A DNA stretch of 52,530 bases from Aureococcus anophagefferens (taxonomy: Eukaryota; Sar; Pelagophyceae; Pelagomonadales; Pelagomonadaceae): the NCBI RefSeq assembly GCF_000186865.1, contig NW_008705586.1, positions 152,708 to 205,237 on the forward strand. The letters are read 5' to 3'. The notes below the pieces were generated by a model, which did no database searches, was not told the origin of the DNA, and saw nothing but the letters and a program-made list of their open reading frames with translations. Below are positions 20,810 to 30,774 of this stretch, piece by piece. The position numbers and the translations under genes are program-made. How positions within the stretch are numbered: the first letter of the stretch is position 1; the number at the start of each line of letters is the position of its first letter.

Positions 20810-21284
20810 NNNNNNNNNNNNNNNNNNNNNNNNNNNNNNNNNNNNNNNNNNNNNNNNNNNNNNNNNNNNNNNNNNNNNNNNNNNNNNNNNNNNNNNNNNN
20901 NNNNNNNNNNNNNNNNNNNNNNNNNNNNNNNNNNNNNNNNNNNNNNNNNNNNNNNNNNNNNNNNNNNNNNNNNNNNNNNNNNNNNNNNNNNNNNNNNNNN
21001 NNNNNNNNNNNNNNNNNNNNNNNNNNNNNNNNNNNNNNNNNNNNNNNNNNNNNNNNNNNNNNNNNNNNNNNNNNNNNNNNNNNNNNNNNNNNNNNNNNNN
21101 NNNNNNNNNNNNNNNNNNNNNNNNNNNNNNNNNNNNNNNNNNNNNNNNNNNNNNNNNNNNNNNNNNNNNNNNNNNNNNNNNNNNNNNNNNNNNNNNNNNN
21201 NNNNNNNNNNNNNNNNNNNNNNNNNNNNNNNNNNNNNNNNNNNNNNNNNNNNNNNNNNNNNNNNNNNNNNNNNNNNNNNNNNNN
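20810..21284. other. Assembly gap (475 N)
   Basis: A run of 475 unknown bases, followed directly by 16 G. It probably hides the 5' end of the C2/FKBP gene. Frames reported across it are meaningless. Confidence 0.99.
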
Positions 21285-21299
21285 GGGGGGGGGGGGGGG

Positions 21300-21774
21300 G
21301 TAGAATCCGAGTATGCTAGTATTCAGCACCAGCATAGTATAGCATGAGCGTAGCCAGTATAACTTGAAGGCAGGAGGATAGCATAGTCCCGAGTTAGGGT
21401 AGCATAGCCCAAGGAGCGGAATGTAGGCTCCCTAGGCAGCTGGCTTATCGCCAAGCGCACTTTGATTGTGCTTAATCACACTCGCGTACTGACCGCGATA
21501 GTCGCCGTTTATCAGGGGGGGGGGGGCTTCACATGCCAGCTTGTCTTCGTATATTATAATAACCTCGCAGGCAGTTTGTCTGTGCGGCACCGCGCCCGAG
21601 TCGTGCGGCGCCGTGCCCGAATCTATCTAGTGTAGCCTCCCTCTTAAGTACGCTGTAACACCCATTTAGACTGCCCTTTACCTATTCCTACCAATCTCAT
21701 CATCACCCTACGCAACTGTGACATATCTGACTTCCAGGTGATACAACCACACGCGTTAATAAGCGCGGTCCGGG
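21300..21774. other. Intergenic with simple and direct repeats
   Basis: AGCATAG-like words recur at 21330-21410. A 12-G run lies at 21515-21526. A 20-base unit, GTGCGGC(A/G)CCG(C/T)GCCCGA, occurs twice at about 21582-21622. No gene is evident. Confidence 0.5.
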
Positions 21775-24700
21775 ATGCACGCGATCGATGACCTTGATTT
21801 GACGCGACGGTTATCGCAGATTCAAAAGCAGAACATCGAATGGTCACGTGCTCGAGAGAACAAGCGAGCGCATCCCCTGATTGCTGTAGCGCACACGTTA
21901 GAGCGGGAGCGTGCGAAACGATTCAACGAGCTCGTGCCCTATACTGTGCAGCCTCCTCCCTGCGAAACTAACGGGCTCAGTTTGTAGGTGGCGATTTTGG
22001 GGAAGATTTCGATCTTTGAGCGTCTTGGTGAGGAGAAATGGCGGCAAGCTGTGGGCCAGCTTCTGCCGGTGCAGGCCGAGGCAGGAAGCCACGCACCGTG
22101 CATGTTAACCTGTGGCGACAATCTGATAGAGGCGTGCCGATCCCGTAGGTCTCATTTGCGCCGAGGGGGACTTCGGTGAATGCATGTATGTGATGACAGG
22201 CGGTGAAGTGGTGATTATCCGTGGCGAGACAGCTAAATCCAAGGGTGTTGAGCTTGTACGGCTGCATCCACCGACCTATTTTGGGGAGTCTTCTCTGCTG
22301 ACTGGTGAATTAAGAAAAGCGACGGTTCGCGCGGGACCAGCGGGTGCATCGCTATTGCGCTTGAGCCGCCAGGCGTTCTTGACACTGGGTGCAAATGCGG
22401 CTGATGCAGATGCGATCAAGCGAGCACGCGAGGCCGTGACTGGATGTCTTCTTTTCTGCAGTCTGCGGGTCCAGCAGCAGCAACAGATATTCAGGCGGAT
22501 GAAGCCTGTGTCTTTCCGCCCGGGGGAGTTTATCGTGAACGAGGGCGAGACAGGGCAGAACGTATATGTCATTGTTGAGGGCCAATGTGCCATCGTCTCA
22601 GATGATACTGCGCAGCAAAAAGACCTGGGAACCTCGAGCTGTTTTGGCGAGAAGGCACTCTATAAGAAGCCAAATCAGCACAGTGTTATTGCAAGGTCTT
22701 CAGTATCATGTATGAAGCTCGCTAGCTGTGACTTCCACCCAGATTTCACTCACCTCTTGCGAAAAATGATGCCAAATATGAATTCTAAAGCACGACGCGC
22801 GTCGACGGAGAAGGAGCAAGAAATAAAAGACCAGAGCTCAAGCGCAGTGGCCAGCTTTGGATGGCATGGGTCTCTTACATGGCGCCAACGCCTTGTAGCG
22901 CTCGGTCGTACGATCATACGAACTTTGCGAAACACGGTCTATTCACGCCTCTATAACGATGTGATGGCTTGTGATCCCGAAGATCCTGAGTTAGGGAGGC
23001 TTGTAGATTCTCTTTCTCGCCTTGATGAGAAAGCTGGTCTAGCGTACATTTCTGAGCAGGGAGCCAAGGTGCTGAATAAGCTTCCTTATCGTAGATCAGC
23101 CCTAGATATGTCTGTGATTGGTGGTCTTGTGGCACGTTCTTGGTGCTTTCACACGGACTACTGCAAAGATTGGCCAGCAACTCAACTTTCAGGCCTGTAT
23201 CGAACACTACGATTCGAGCGTGTCTTGCCACTAGAGTTCATTTACGAACAAGGAGCCGAGGCATACCGCGCGTACATTCTCATGTCTGGTTTCGTGCGAC
23301 TTCGGCGCTGGGTCCTTGTCAATGCCCATGGCGTGCAGGAGGAACCAGCGTTTGGGTCAGCTGGATTCGACCTCCTGGAGGACGACGCAATGGAGGTAGA
23401 TGTGATCACACTAGGCCCTGGCGACACCTTCGGCCGAGAGGCGCTCCCCCCGCCACTGTCATCCAGCGTGGCGCGCCCACGTCGCCACTCTTGTATTACG
23501 GGTGCAACTGCTGAAGTCATCGTTGTCGACCATAACGACTTCCAACGCGCGCGTGATCAAGGATGCAGAGAGATGACATTTGAGCAGAAGGTCCAGTGCT
23601 TGCGTCGTGCCGCAATGCTCAAGCACTGGGACCTGTACCGTCTCCATCGCCTCGCTTATGCTATGCAAGAGCGACACTACCCCAAGGACAAAGCACTTGC
23701 AACCGAGGGTACTACCAAGGATACTCTCGTATGCATAGTGTCTGGCACTGCTATTTTACACATTGCCAGTGACTCCAGTGCGGCTCGCGTCGCTGCTGCT
23801 CAAGCGGCCGCTGTCAATAACGAGACCCCTACTCGAGGCCTGCCGCGTATTCTTTCGGGTGCTCTTGGTGCCGTTCTGACGGCACCCCAGCTATTTGGTC
23901 GCCACCCAATTAAACTTCTCACAGTTGGTGATGGTGACTATTTTGGTGACTCGGGTCTAATCAACTATCTTTCACCAGCAAAGAAGCGCGCCGAGGGGCT
24001 TGTCGTGGAGCTCTGTTCCACGGTCGTTGTCTCTGCTGAGCTCATCTCTCTTGAGCTCCCGGCCTCTGAATTCGCGCTCTTCGACGAGCGCGATCTTCGC
24101 ATCCTCCTCGAGAATCGACGCCTCCGTCAACAATGGCGCTCGAAGCGCCTAGCCGCTCTTGCCCACACAGCTCTGGATCGCGTATTGCTCCACGGTGCAG
24201 AACCACGTTCCATCGGGGAGTTCAACTTCCGTGAGCTCGCAGCGTCCAAGTCGGCACCTAGTTTCGAGAATGAGGTGTCAACTTCGAACCCAATGCAGCA
24301 GCTGCCTACACCTCGCGCTCTCTTGGCAGATGATACTCAACTAGCTGACGGTACCTCCACGCATAATTCTCACTCCTACAACAAGCTTCCCCAAGCAACC
24401 GCGCATTATGCTGTCGGTCCAGCTCTGATCTCTCGGTGTGGCTTGGCCCATAGCATGGTGGAAGGCATTGACCATGGAGTCAATCCACAGTCCGTTCGTT
24501 GACCTGTGTCTAACAAGATGGACTGTTTGTACGTCAAATGTGTCGCGTCTCCCAGGTGGGTGGTGGCACTGGGCAGCCGAAGCCAGTGTCCACAAAGCTC
24601 AAGAGGCCCTATAGTTCTAGCTCATTGGAATCTCACAGGAACGCACCAGCTGATCCCAGGGTTGATCACAGTCTCAGATATCTGATTGGTTTTGCCGCGC

Positions 24701-24876
24701 CCAGGGACCTCATGGATGCTGAATATGCTCTTCTCGCTCGCCCGCCTGCCTCCCAAAAGGCCCCCTCAAAGCATTACCAAAACATCCTTTCCTATGAGAA
24801 TGGCCACACCATGACCAATTCCACATCCATCGACTTACCCAAGCACTGGTTTGGGTCCGGCACACACATCCATTGA
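21775..24876 (+). CDS. Protein with four cyclic-nucleotide-binding domains
   Basis: Exons 21775-21945, 21988-22087, 22149-24493 and 24556-24876 keep frame and give 978 aa; the second intron (22088-22148) is GC-AG. Four cNBD folds follow an N-terminal helix. cNBD1 is ILGKISIFERLGEEKW with EGDFGECMYVMTGGE and FGESSLLTGELRKATV. cNBD2 is PGEFIVNEGETGQNVYVIVEG with FGEKALYKKP. cNBD3 is EFIYEQGAEAYRAYILMSG with FGREAL. cNBD4 is LATEGTTKDTLVCIVSG with FGDSGLI. Only cNBD1 keeps the phosphate-binding cassette with its arginine, so the others may be structural. No kinase, channel or other catalytic domain is visible. A regulatory, possibly ciliary, role is inferred. Confidence 0.8.
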
Positions 24877-25594
24877 CTCTGCAGACTGGGAAATAAATAA
24901 TCCAAGCTGGGCCTCAACCGAGAGCTGCCACCGCACGACTTACGCTTGGACCCCCCCACCAACCCCCCCCCACCCACCCGGCCCCCTATGAGTCGGAATC
25001 CATGATCACGCATTCGAGCCGCCATGCCGCCTCTAGCCGTCCGCGGACGCCCTGAGTACCGGTAAATTACCCTTCTGCGGTAATTACCCGGTAATTACCG
25101 GTAATTACCGAGGCCTCCCGGGCATTACCCGGTAATCCAAGTGCGCGAAACAAAAGCTTGAAACGAAAGGCCTGGGGTTTTGTATCTTGAAGCTCAGCTT
25201 GGTTAGTTGCCAAGTTCAACATAAAAGTTGAAGTTGGGGGTCGTAAACCGCTCGAAAGTGGGGTCCTTTCGCCGAGGCTGACGTTGTGAGTGCGGTAGCG
25301 TCGTACATTTTGAGACACTCGGGCGTGAGGATCTTTTTTCGCGAAAAGTTGACTTTCAACCCGCACTAGACCCGCGTGCGCGCGCGCGCACGGCAAATTT
25401 TCAGGAGGTGTAGTACACGTCCCTCCGGCCGCTGGCCCTCCGGCCGCTGGCCGGATTTAATTAATAAATATTATTCGCTTATTTCGTACGGGCCGGCCTA
25501 GGCGTCGGTTGTTTCGCGCACTGGGTAATCCGCCTCCCATAGCTACAGGCGCCCGTGCGCTTTGAGGAGAAGTCTGACTCCAGTTACCAGTACG
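24877..25594. other. Intergenic and beta-COP promoter region
   Basis: No gene is evident. It holds a C-rich run (24950-24980), GGTAATTACC palindromes, an alternating CG tract near 25376-25391, and CCTCCGGCCGCTGGC repeated twice at about 25424-25453. Confidence 0.5.
25078..25133. repeat. Clustered GGTAATTACC palindromes
   Basis: The 10-base palindrome GGTAATTACC occurs three times in close succession, with further partial copies (CGGTAAATTACC, CATTACCCGGTAAT) at both edges. The visible structure is certain. Its role, for example as a protein-binding site, is unknown. Confidence 0.85.
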
Positions 25595-28500
25595 ATGTCG
25601 CTCGTCTCTGAGAATTGTACAGGTAAACCCATTATTATTGCTCGCTAGGACAGAACAGTGCGTCCGTAGTGCTCTTTAATACGGATAAACAAACGTTGGT
25701 GGCCCAAGAGGAAATATTAAAACAGTTGGAAGACTCTGATGACAAGGTGAGTTTATATACTATGAGGTACACTCACTCCAGTCTATAGGTTAAAGTCAAG
25801 GCACTTAAGTCTGCAATTCTCATGATGCTCGGGGGGGAGCCGATGCCAAAGATATTAATGACTGTCATACGTTTTTGCATCAACACTGAACATCACGAGT
25901 TCAAGAAACTGCTAATGTTATTTTGGGAAATCGTGCCAAAGTATGATTCAGATAAAAAATTACGGCCCGAAATGATATTGGTAAACATTGGCCTAGGTGT
26001 GCGGTCAAATCAGACGCTTAGGTATGCAATGCACTGCGCAATGATTTGAATCATTCAAATGAGTATGTTCGAGGCTCAATGTTACGATTTTTATGCAAGT
26101 TGAGAGAACCTGAAATAATAGAGCCGCTTGTACCATCGATCAAATCTTGCTTAAACCATCGCCATTCGTATGTCCGGAAAAACGCAGCTCTTGCAATCTA
26201 TCACATTCATAAGCATCATGGACAAACTCTAGTCCCTGATGGTGCGGAAATTATGGAAAATTTTATCAACGCAGAATCAGAGGTGGGCTCTCGTCGAAAT
26301 GCGTTCCTTATGCTGTTCAATGAGGCAGAGGAGCTTGCAATTGAGTTCTTGGCAACCCACGCCGATGAAGTAGATCAGTTCGGTGACGGGTTTGCCCTGC
26401 TTGTTCTAGAGCTGACACGCAAGGTTTGTCGCCGCGACCCACAACAGAAGTCAAGATTTGTGCTCTTTCTATTTCAGCTGCTTAGTTCTCAGTCTGCGGC
26501 AGTCAGCTACGAGGCTGCTTGGACTCTAGTGAGCTTATCTTCCGCGCCGACGGCAGTGCGTGCTGCAGCGACGACATACACAGCTTTGCTCTCATTACAG
26601 TCAGATAACAACGTTAAGCTCATTGTTTTAGAGCGCTTAGCTGAAATGAAAAAACGCCAATCGAGGGTGCTGGCTGAAGTTTTGATGGACATGCTCAGAG
26701 CACTCGCTTCACCAAATGTGGATATTTGCAAGAGAACCCTTGAAATAGCAATCGATTTGGTCTCGCCGCGCAACATCGAGGAAGTCGTTCACGTGCTCAA
26801 GCGAGAGGTCGTGCGCACTCGCGACTCAGACCTAGAAAACAGTTCTGAGTATCGAGGAATGCTGATTCATGCCATTCACACATGCTCCGTCAAGTTTCCA
26901 GAAATTGCCGGTTCAGTTGTTCATGTCTTAATGGACTTTCTTTGTCTCGAGGGGGCTATGGATGTGATCATCTTTGTGCGGGCAATTGTCGAGCAGAATG
27001 TTTCATTACGGGCGGGAATGTTGGAAAAATTAATTAACACTCTAAGTGAAATCAAGTCATCGCCTGTTCTTGGCGTCTCCCTTTGGATTATTGGAGAGTA
27101 TATTGAAGATCAAGCTTTGCTCGATTTGGGGTTTCGTGGAGTGGCGGATCTACTAGGAAAGTCCCCCTTTCTTGTCCGTCTCTCTCACAATGACAGCATT
27201 TTACTAAAGACTGATGATGCAATGTTAGATACTACTACAGCAACAAAATCTGTGGTTCTTGCCGACGGCACGTATGCTTCACAGACTGTGGCTATTGAGC
27301 CGCAGCCAAGTTTTGTGAGCGGTGACCCTGTGCTAAGGACCCTCATCTCCAAGGGAGACGTGTTTTTGGGGACAGTCGCAGTAAACGCTCTGACGAAACT
27401 TGTCCTCAAGACTCGTACCATTCATGGTGAGAGTCATCCTACGACAAAGCAGCGCCAGCTCTTGGTGCTAGATGTATGCTGTGGCATAGCCGAGCTCATC
27501 GAGCATTCCACAGCAGAAAGTTGTAGTTCGATGAAAAATAGTCATAAGGTGTGTTCTGCAGGTGCAGAGACGTTCCAGAATGTTTGCCTGGGTGCATCTG
27601 CGGACTGTCTTGAGCGTTTGACCCTATTTGTGAGATTATTGTTGGATGATGGCATAGATCATGCAATTCTTGGTTCCTATTTGAATGACAGTAGACAGGC
27701 ATTTTCGCGTTATCTGCGCTACACTTTGAGTGCAACGCCGGGAGCTGAAGCCGGTGGCAAAGCTCTACTTGTGTCTGCCCCGACGATCGCGCAAGTGGAT
27801 GATCTAATTTCTTGGCGTCAACTACGCCAGGTGACACCTGCGAGCGGTGAATTGGATCTATGTGATGGCGATGACTTGATGCGTGCGACCGGGTTCACTG
27901 AGGGGGGGGACTCTGTGGGGATGCGCCTTAGCCACGTCTATCAGTTGGCCGGCTTTGCTGATCCTGTCTATGCTGAAGCCTGCGTAACTGTGCATGATTA
28001 CGACATTCTCCTGGAAATTCTTATCATCAACCGCACGCCCTCGACGCTGACCAACCTAACAGTAGAGTTGGCCACCATGGGCGATTTAAAGCTCGTTGAG
28101 CGACCACAGTCTCTGACTATTGGGCCACTGGCTCAACGATCAATTAATGCAAACATCAAGGTGTCATCAACAGAAACTGGTCATATCTTTGGGACGATAG
28201 TCTATGAGAATTCTTCAACTGCTGAAAAAACATTTGTGAATTTGAACAATATTCACCTCGATATAATGGATTACATTAGACCGGCCTTGTGCTCTGACGA
28301 AATGTTTCGCTCCATGTGGGCTGAATTTGAATGGGAAAATAAGGTAGCTATATCTACACCATAGTTGAGCTTGGCGATTTCTTGGAGCATATTGTTTCGA
28401 TGACTAATATGCGCTGCCTGACACCTCGCTCTGCGCTTGGTGGCACGTCTTCCTTCCTAGCTGCGAATTTATACGCAAAATCTATTTTTGGCGAAGACGC

Positions 28501-28648
28501 ACTTGTTAATGTTTCCGTGGAGAAAAAAAATGACGCCGACGGCAAACTTTGCGGATATATTCGCATTCGATCCAAAACCCAAGGCATTGCACTTTCACTT
28601 GGGGACCGCATCACTGCAGTTCAAAGGAGTAATACGACAAGCAATTGA
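25595..28648 (+). CDS. COPB1: Coatomer subunit beta (beta-COP)
   Basis: Beta-COP is a core subunit of the COPI coat that shapes vesicles for retrograde Golgi-ER traffic. The alignment runs end to end: KKLLMLFWEIVPKY, HSNEYVRGSMLRFLCKLRE, RHSYVRKNAALAIYHI, LSSAPTAVRAAA, SDNNVKLIVLERL, GFADPVYAEACV, DIMDYIRPALCSDEMFRSMW, FLAANLYAKSIFGEDAL. Exons are 25595-25622, 25649-25746, 25789-25980 and 26022 onward; the first intron is 26 nt, the others 42 and 41 nt. About 981 aa is normal for the family. At 28362 an in-frame TAG interrupts ENKVAISTP, and the conserved VELGDFLEHI resumes one base out of frame. One base is therefore missing or a shift is needed; the last 95 codons follow to 28648. Confidence 0.93.
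25623..25648 (+). other. 26-nt GT-AG intron in beta-COP
   Basis: GTAAAC at the start and CTAG at the end flank 26 nt. Removal joins MSLVSENCT in phase to GQNSASVVLFNTDK, which restores the beta-COP N-terminus. Confidence 0.6.
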
Positions 28649-29628
28649 ATTTGTGGGGCAGCTCCCCGGGCTACGCAGTTCCATAGTGAAACGAAGAGAT
28701 AATTGCAATCAACCTCGCTGTCCTACAACCGTAATCGGATTCTGCCGAAGCTACAACAATAACGATCACACCGCCCGCAGAAAATTCGACGCAACCTAGT
28801 TTGGCCGCACCCGGGAAACTCGACGCTTGTCAGGGAAGCCCGTTGCAGGAGCCCGTGGGTTTGCGCGGATTGGCGGCGGGTCCAATGTGGGCGCATGTGG
28901 GGCCTCGTTCTTTACCACCGCGAGCCCGCGGGAAATGCGACGCGTTCTACTTTGGGGCCCGGCCGGGGCCCCGGCGCCTGAATTAAGCCCCCAGCTGCCG
29001 GCCAGCCGCCGGCCAGCCGCCGGCCCACAGGGACGAGATCAGGACGAGATCGGCATCTTAAGTGAGGTTGCCGAGGCAGCCGGTGCTGAACCAGTGCTCG
29101 GCTAGATGTTAAATACGTCCCGCACCGCGCTTTCCAGGGGCATACTCCCAACGCCTTTCGCTCTCTAGCCGTACTGGCGGCCTAAAAACAGCTCCATAGA
29201 AGGCATACGGGCCCTAACCTTACCTGGTTCCTTCGACCTTTTAGATAATTGAGGCTTGGCACGTTATGGCGGGCGTGCGCGCGCTTGTCTCGTTCATGCG
29301 GCGCGGCGCAATTGCGCAGGGTGATCTAGTGCTTGCTCCTGCTGCGTTGCTTCCAGCGGAATGGCGCGGAATTAAAGGGCGGGTGCGCCTGGTACCATCA
29401 CGACGCGTCTCGTGCGACCCCTGCTGAACCACCGCCGTCGACCGTCGGGTGGACTTCCTTTTCTTCCTCCCCGACATGTTGGAACAGCGCCTCGAGCAGC
29501 GATTTCGAATGCGCTACGCTGCACACACCTTGCCAATGGACCGAGCAACAAGCGCGCGACGCGCAGCAGGGGACGTCACGCGCGAAACTGCATATTACAG
29601 TGCGGGACGCTACTATAACATGGTTAGA
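28649..29628. repeat. Intergenic, GC-rich, with R3 copies and short tandem repeats
   Basis: Variants of GGGAAANTCGACGC followed by CTAGTTTGG appear near 28775, 28812 and 28925, matching the R3 block at 13.6 kb in inverse orientation. GCCGGCCAGCC is repeated in tandem near 29000-29025, and GGACGAGATC occurs twice just after. Short frames here are not supported as genes. Confidence 0.55.
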
Positions 29629-29805
29629 AAGTAGTAAGGAAGGGAAAGGATATTGGGCGGCTCTGTACCAGCGAGCCACTAGGGAGATACAAAACTCTCT
29701 ATCTCTCTACTATAGCAGGGTTGAAGTATTAAGGAGAGGGGGGAAATCCTGGGTGGCTCTGTACCAGCGGGCCACTAGGAAGGCGCAGATCTCTCTGGGC
29801 GGTTT
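29629..29805 (+). repeat. Two tandem about 96-bp units, each with a hairpin
   Basis: GGCTCTGTACCAGCG(A/G)GCC then ACTAGG occurs at about 29659 and 29755, each preceded by AGTA(G/T)TAAGGA. Within each unit GGCTC pairs with GAGCC or, with wobble, GGGCC. In the second copy the stem extends to GTGGCTC/GGGCCAC. Confidence 0.75.
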
Positions 29806-30229
29806 AAGTGGGTGCTAGAACTGACTTAAGAAGGAGGCTACTCTCGTAGACTCAGGCACGGTGCCGCGCAGACAAACTGTCAGCGAGGCCCTTATAATAT
29901 ACGAAGCCAGCGGGATTCCAGTTAGGCCTGGGATTCAGGCTTTACGGTGCCGTTAGTTGACGAACTTGTCGAACAGTTCGCTGATATTTCTTTGCTTGGT
30001 CGGTTCCTCGCCAGTTGTTGTGTCGCTTGACTGGGGCGTCGGAGCCGTAGAAGGACGTCTCGCGATTAATGAGATCTTCGTACGTCGACCCGAGCTTCGC
30101 CTTGAGCTGCGTGTTCGATCGCGGCTTTGCGGCGTGATGAGCCGAAGCAGTGCGACCCCCAAAAGGCGCTCAGCGCTGGATTCACTTGCCCGGTAACCGA
30201 AAGGTGACCTCAAAATATCGCGATTCCCC
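29806..30229. other. Intergenic, no supported gene
   Basis: A minus-strand frame (30612-29953) is Arg/Ser/Pro-rich without recognised motifs. I do not support it as a gene. Confidence 0.4.
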
Positions 30230-30736
30230 CTCAGACCGTGTTTCATTGCCGGGCGGCTAAGCTCGACTTGAGCTTTGCCGATCAATCGAAGCTTAGCACT
30301 CGGTCCCAGTGCTAAGCTTGTGGACCCCGAAGCAGCCCGAATGGCGAGGACCGTGGGGCGCCGTGGCGGCGGCGTCGTGGTGCCCGCCGCGGGTCCGCGT
30401 GTGCGGGCACCCCTTGGCGCCCCCCACGATGATGAAAAACCGTCTTCCCATGCCATCGGCGTCGATTCGGACCACGATCTCGGCAGCCCATGACGACGCC
30501 CCCGGTCTCGGCCGCACCGGGGACGCTCCGAGAGAGGATCAAGTCCATCGCTGGGACCATGATGACGCCGACGGTCTCTGGCCCGAAGGGCAGCCTCTGG
30601 GTCGTCGCGCATCTTTGCATTTTGGCGGCGCCGCGCGCCCGAGATGACGCTGAGAGGCCATCGGGCAGCTTCGCGTCTGCTAAGCTTTGCGCGGCCCGCT
30701 AAGCTCTAGCTAGGGCGAAGTGAAACACGGTCTCAG
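30230..30736. mobile_element. MITE-like segment with inverted ends and inner hairpin
   Basis: The left end CTCAGACCGTGTTTCATT matches the reverse complement of the right end (CTGAGACCGTGTTTCACTT) at 15 of the first 16 bases. Inside, 30289-30319 forms a perfect 12-bp stem (AAGCTTAGCACT with AGTGCTAAGCTT) around a 7-base loop. No transposase is visible and a target duplication is not obvious. The right end is only 39 bases from the dynein stop codon, so the segment may overlap its 3' UTR. Confidence 0.5.
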
Positions 30737-30774
30737 GTCTAGTATTTGCTTTGGTGAATTGAGACCATAAGCTT

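Noticed and set aside
20529..21335. Long frames crossing the 475-N gap on both strands
   Set aside because: They exist only because unknown bases are read as open. Only the flanks carry information.
28339..28364. 26-nt intron instead of a frameshift in beta-COP
   Set aside because: It would delete the VAIST segment, which matches the conserved beta-COP sequence at that position. A missing base explains the data better.
29953..30612. 219-codon minus-strand frame
   Set aside because: It is Arg/Ser/Pro-rich, has no recognised motif, and overlaps the inverted-end element.
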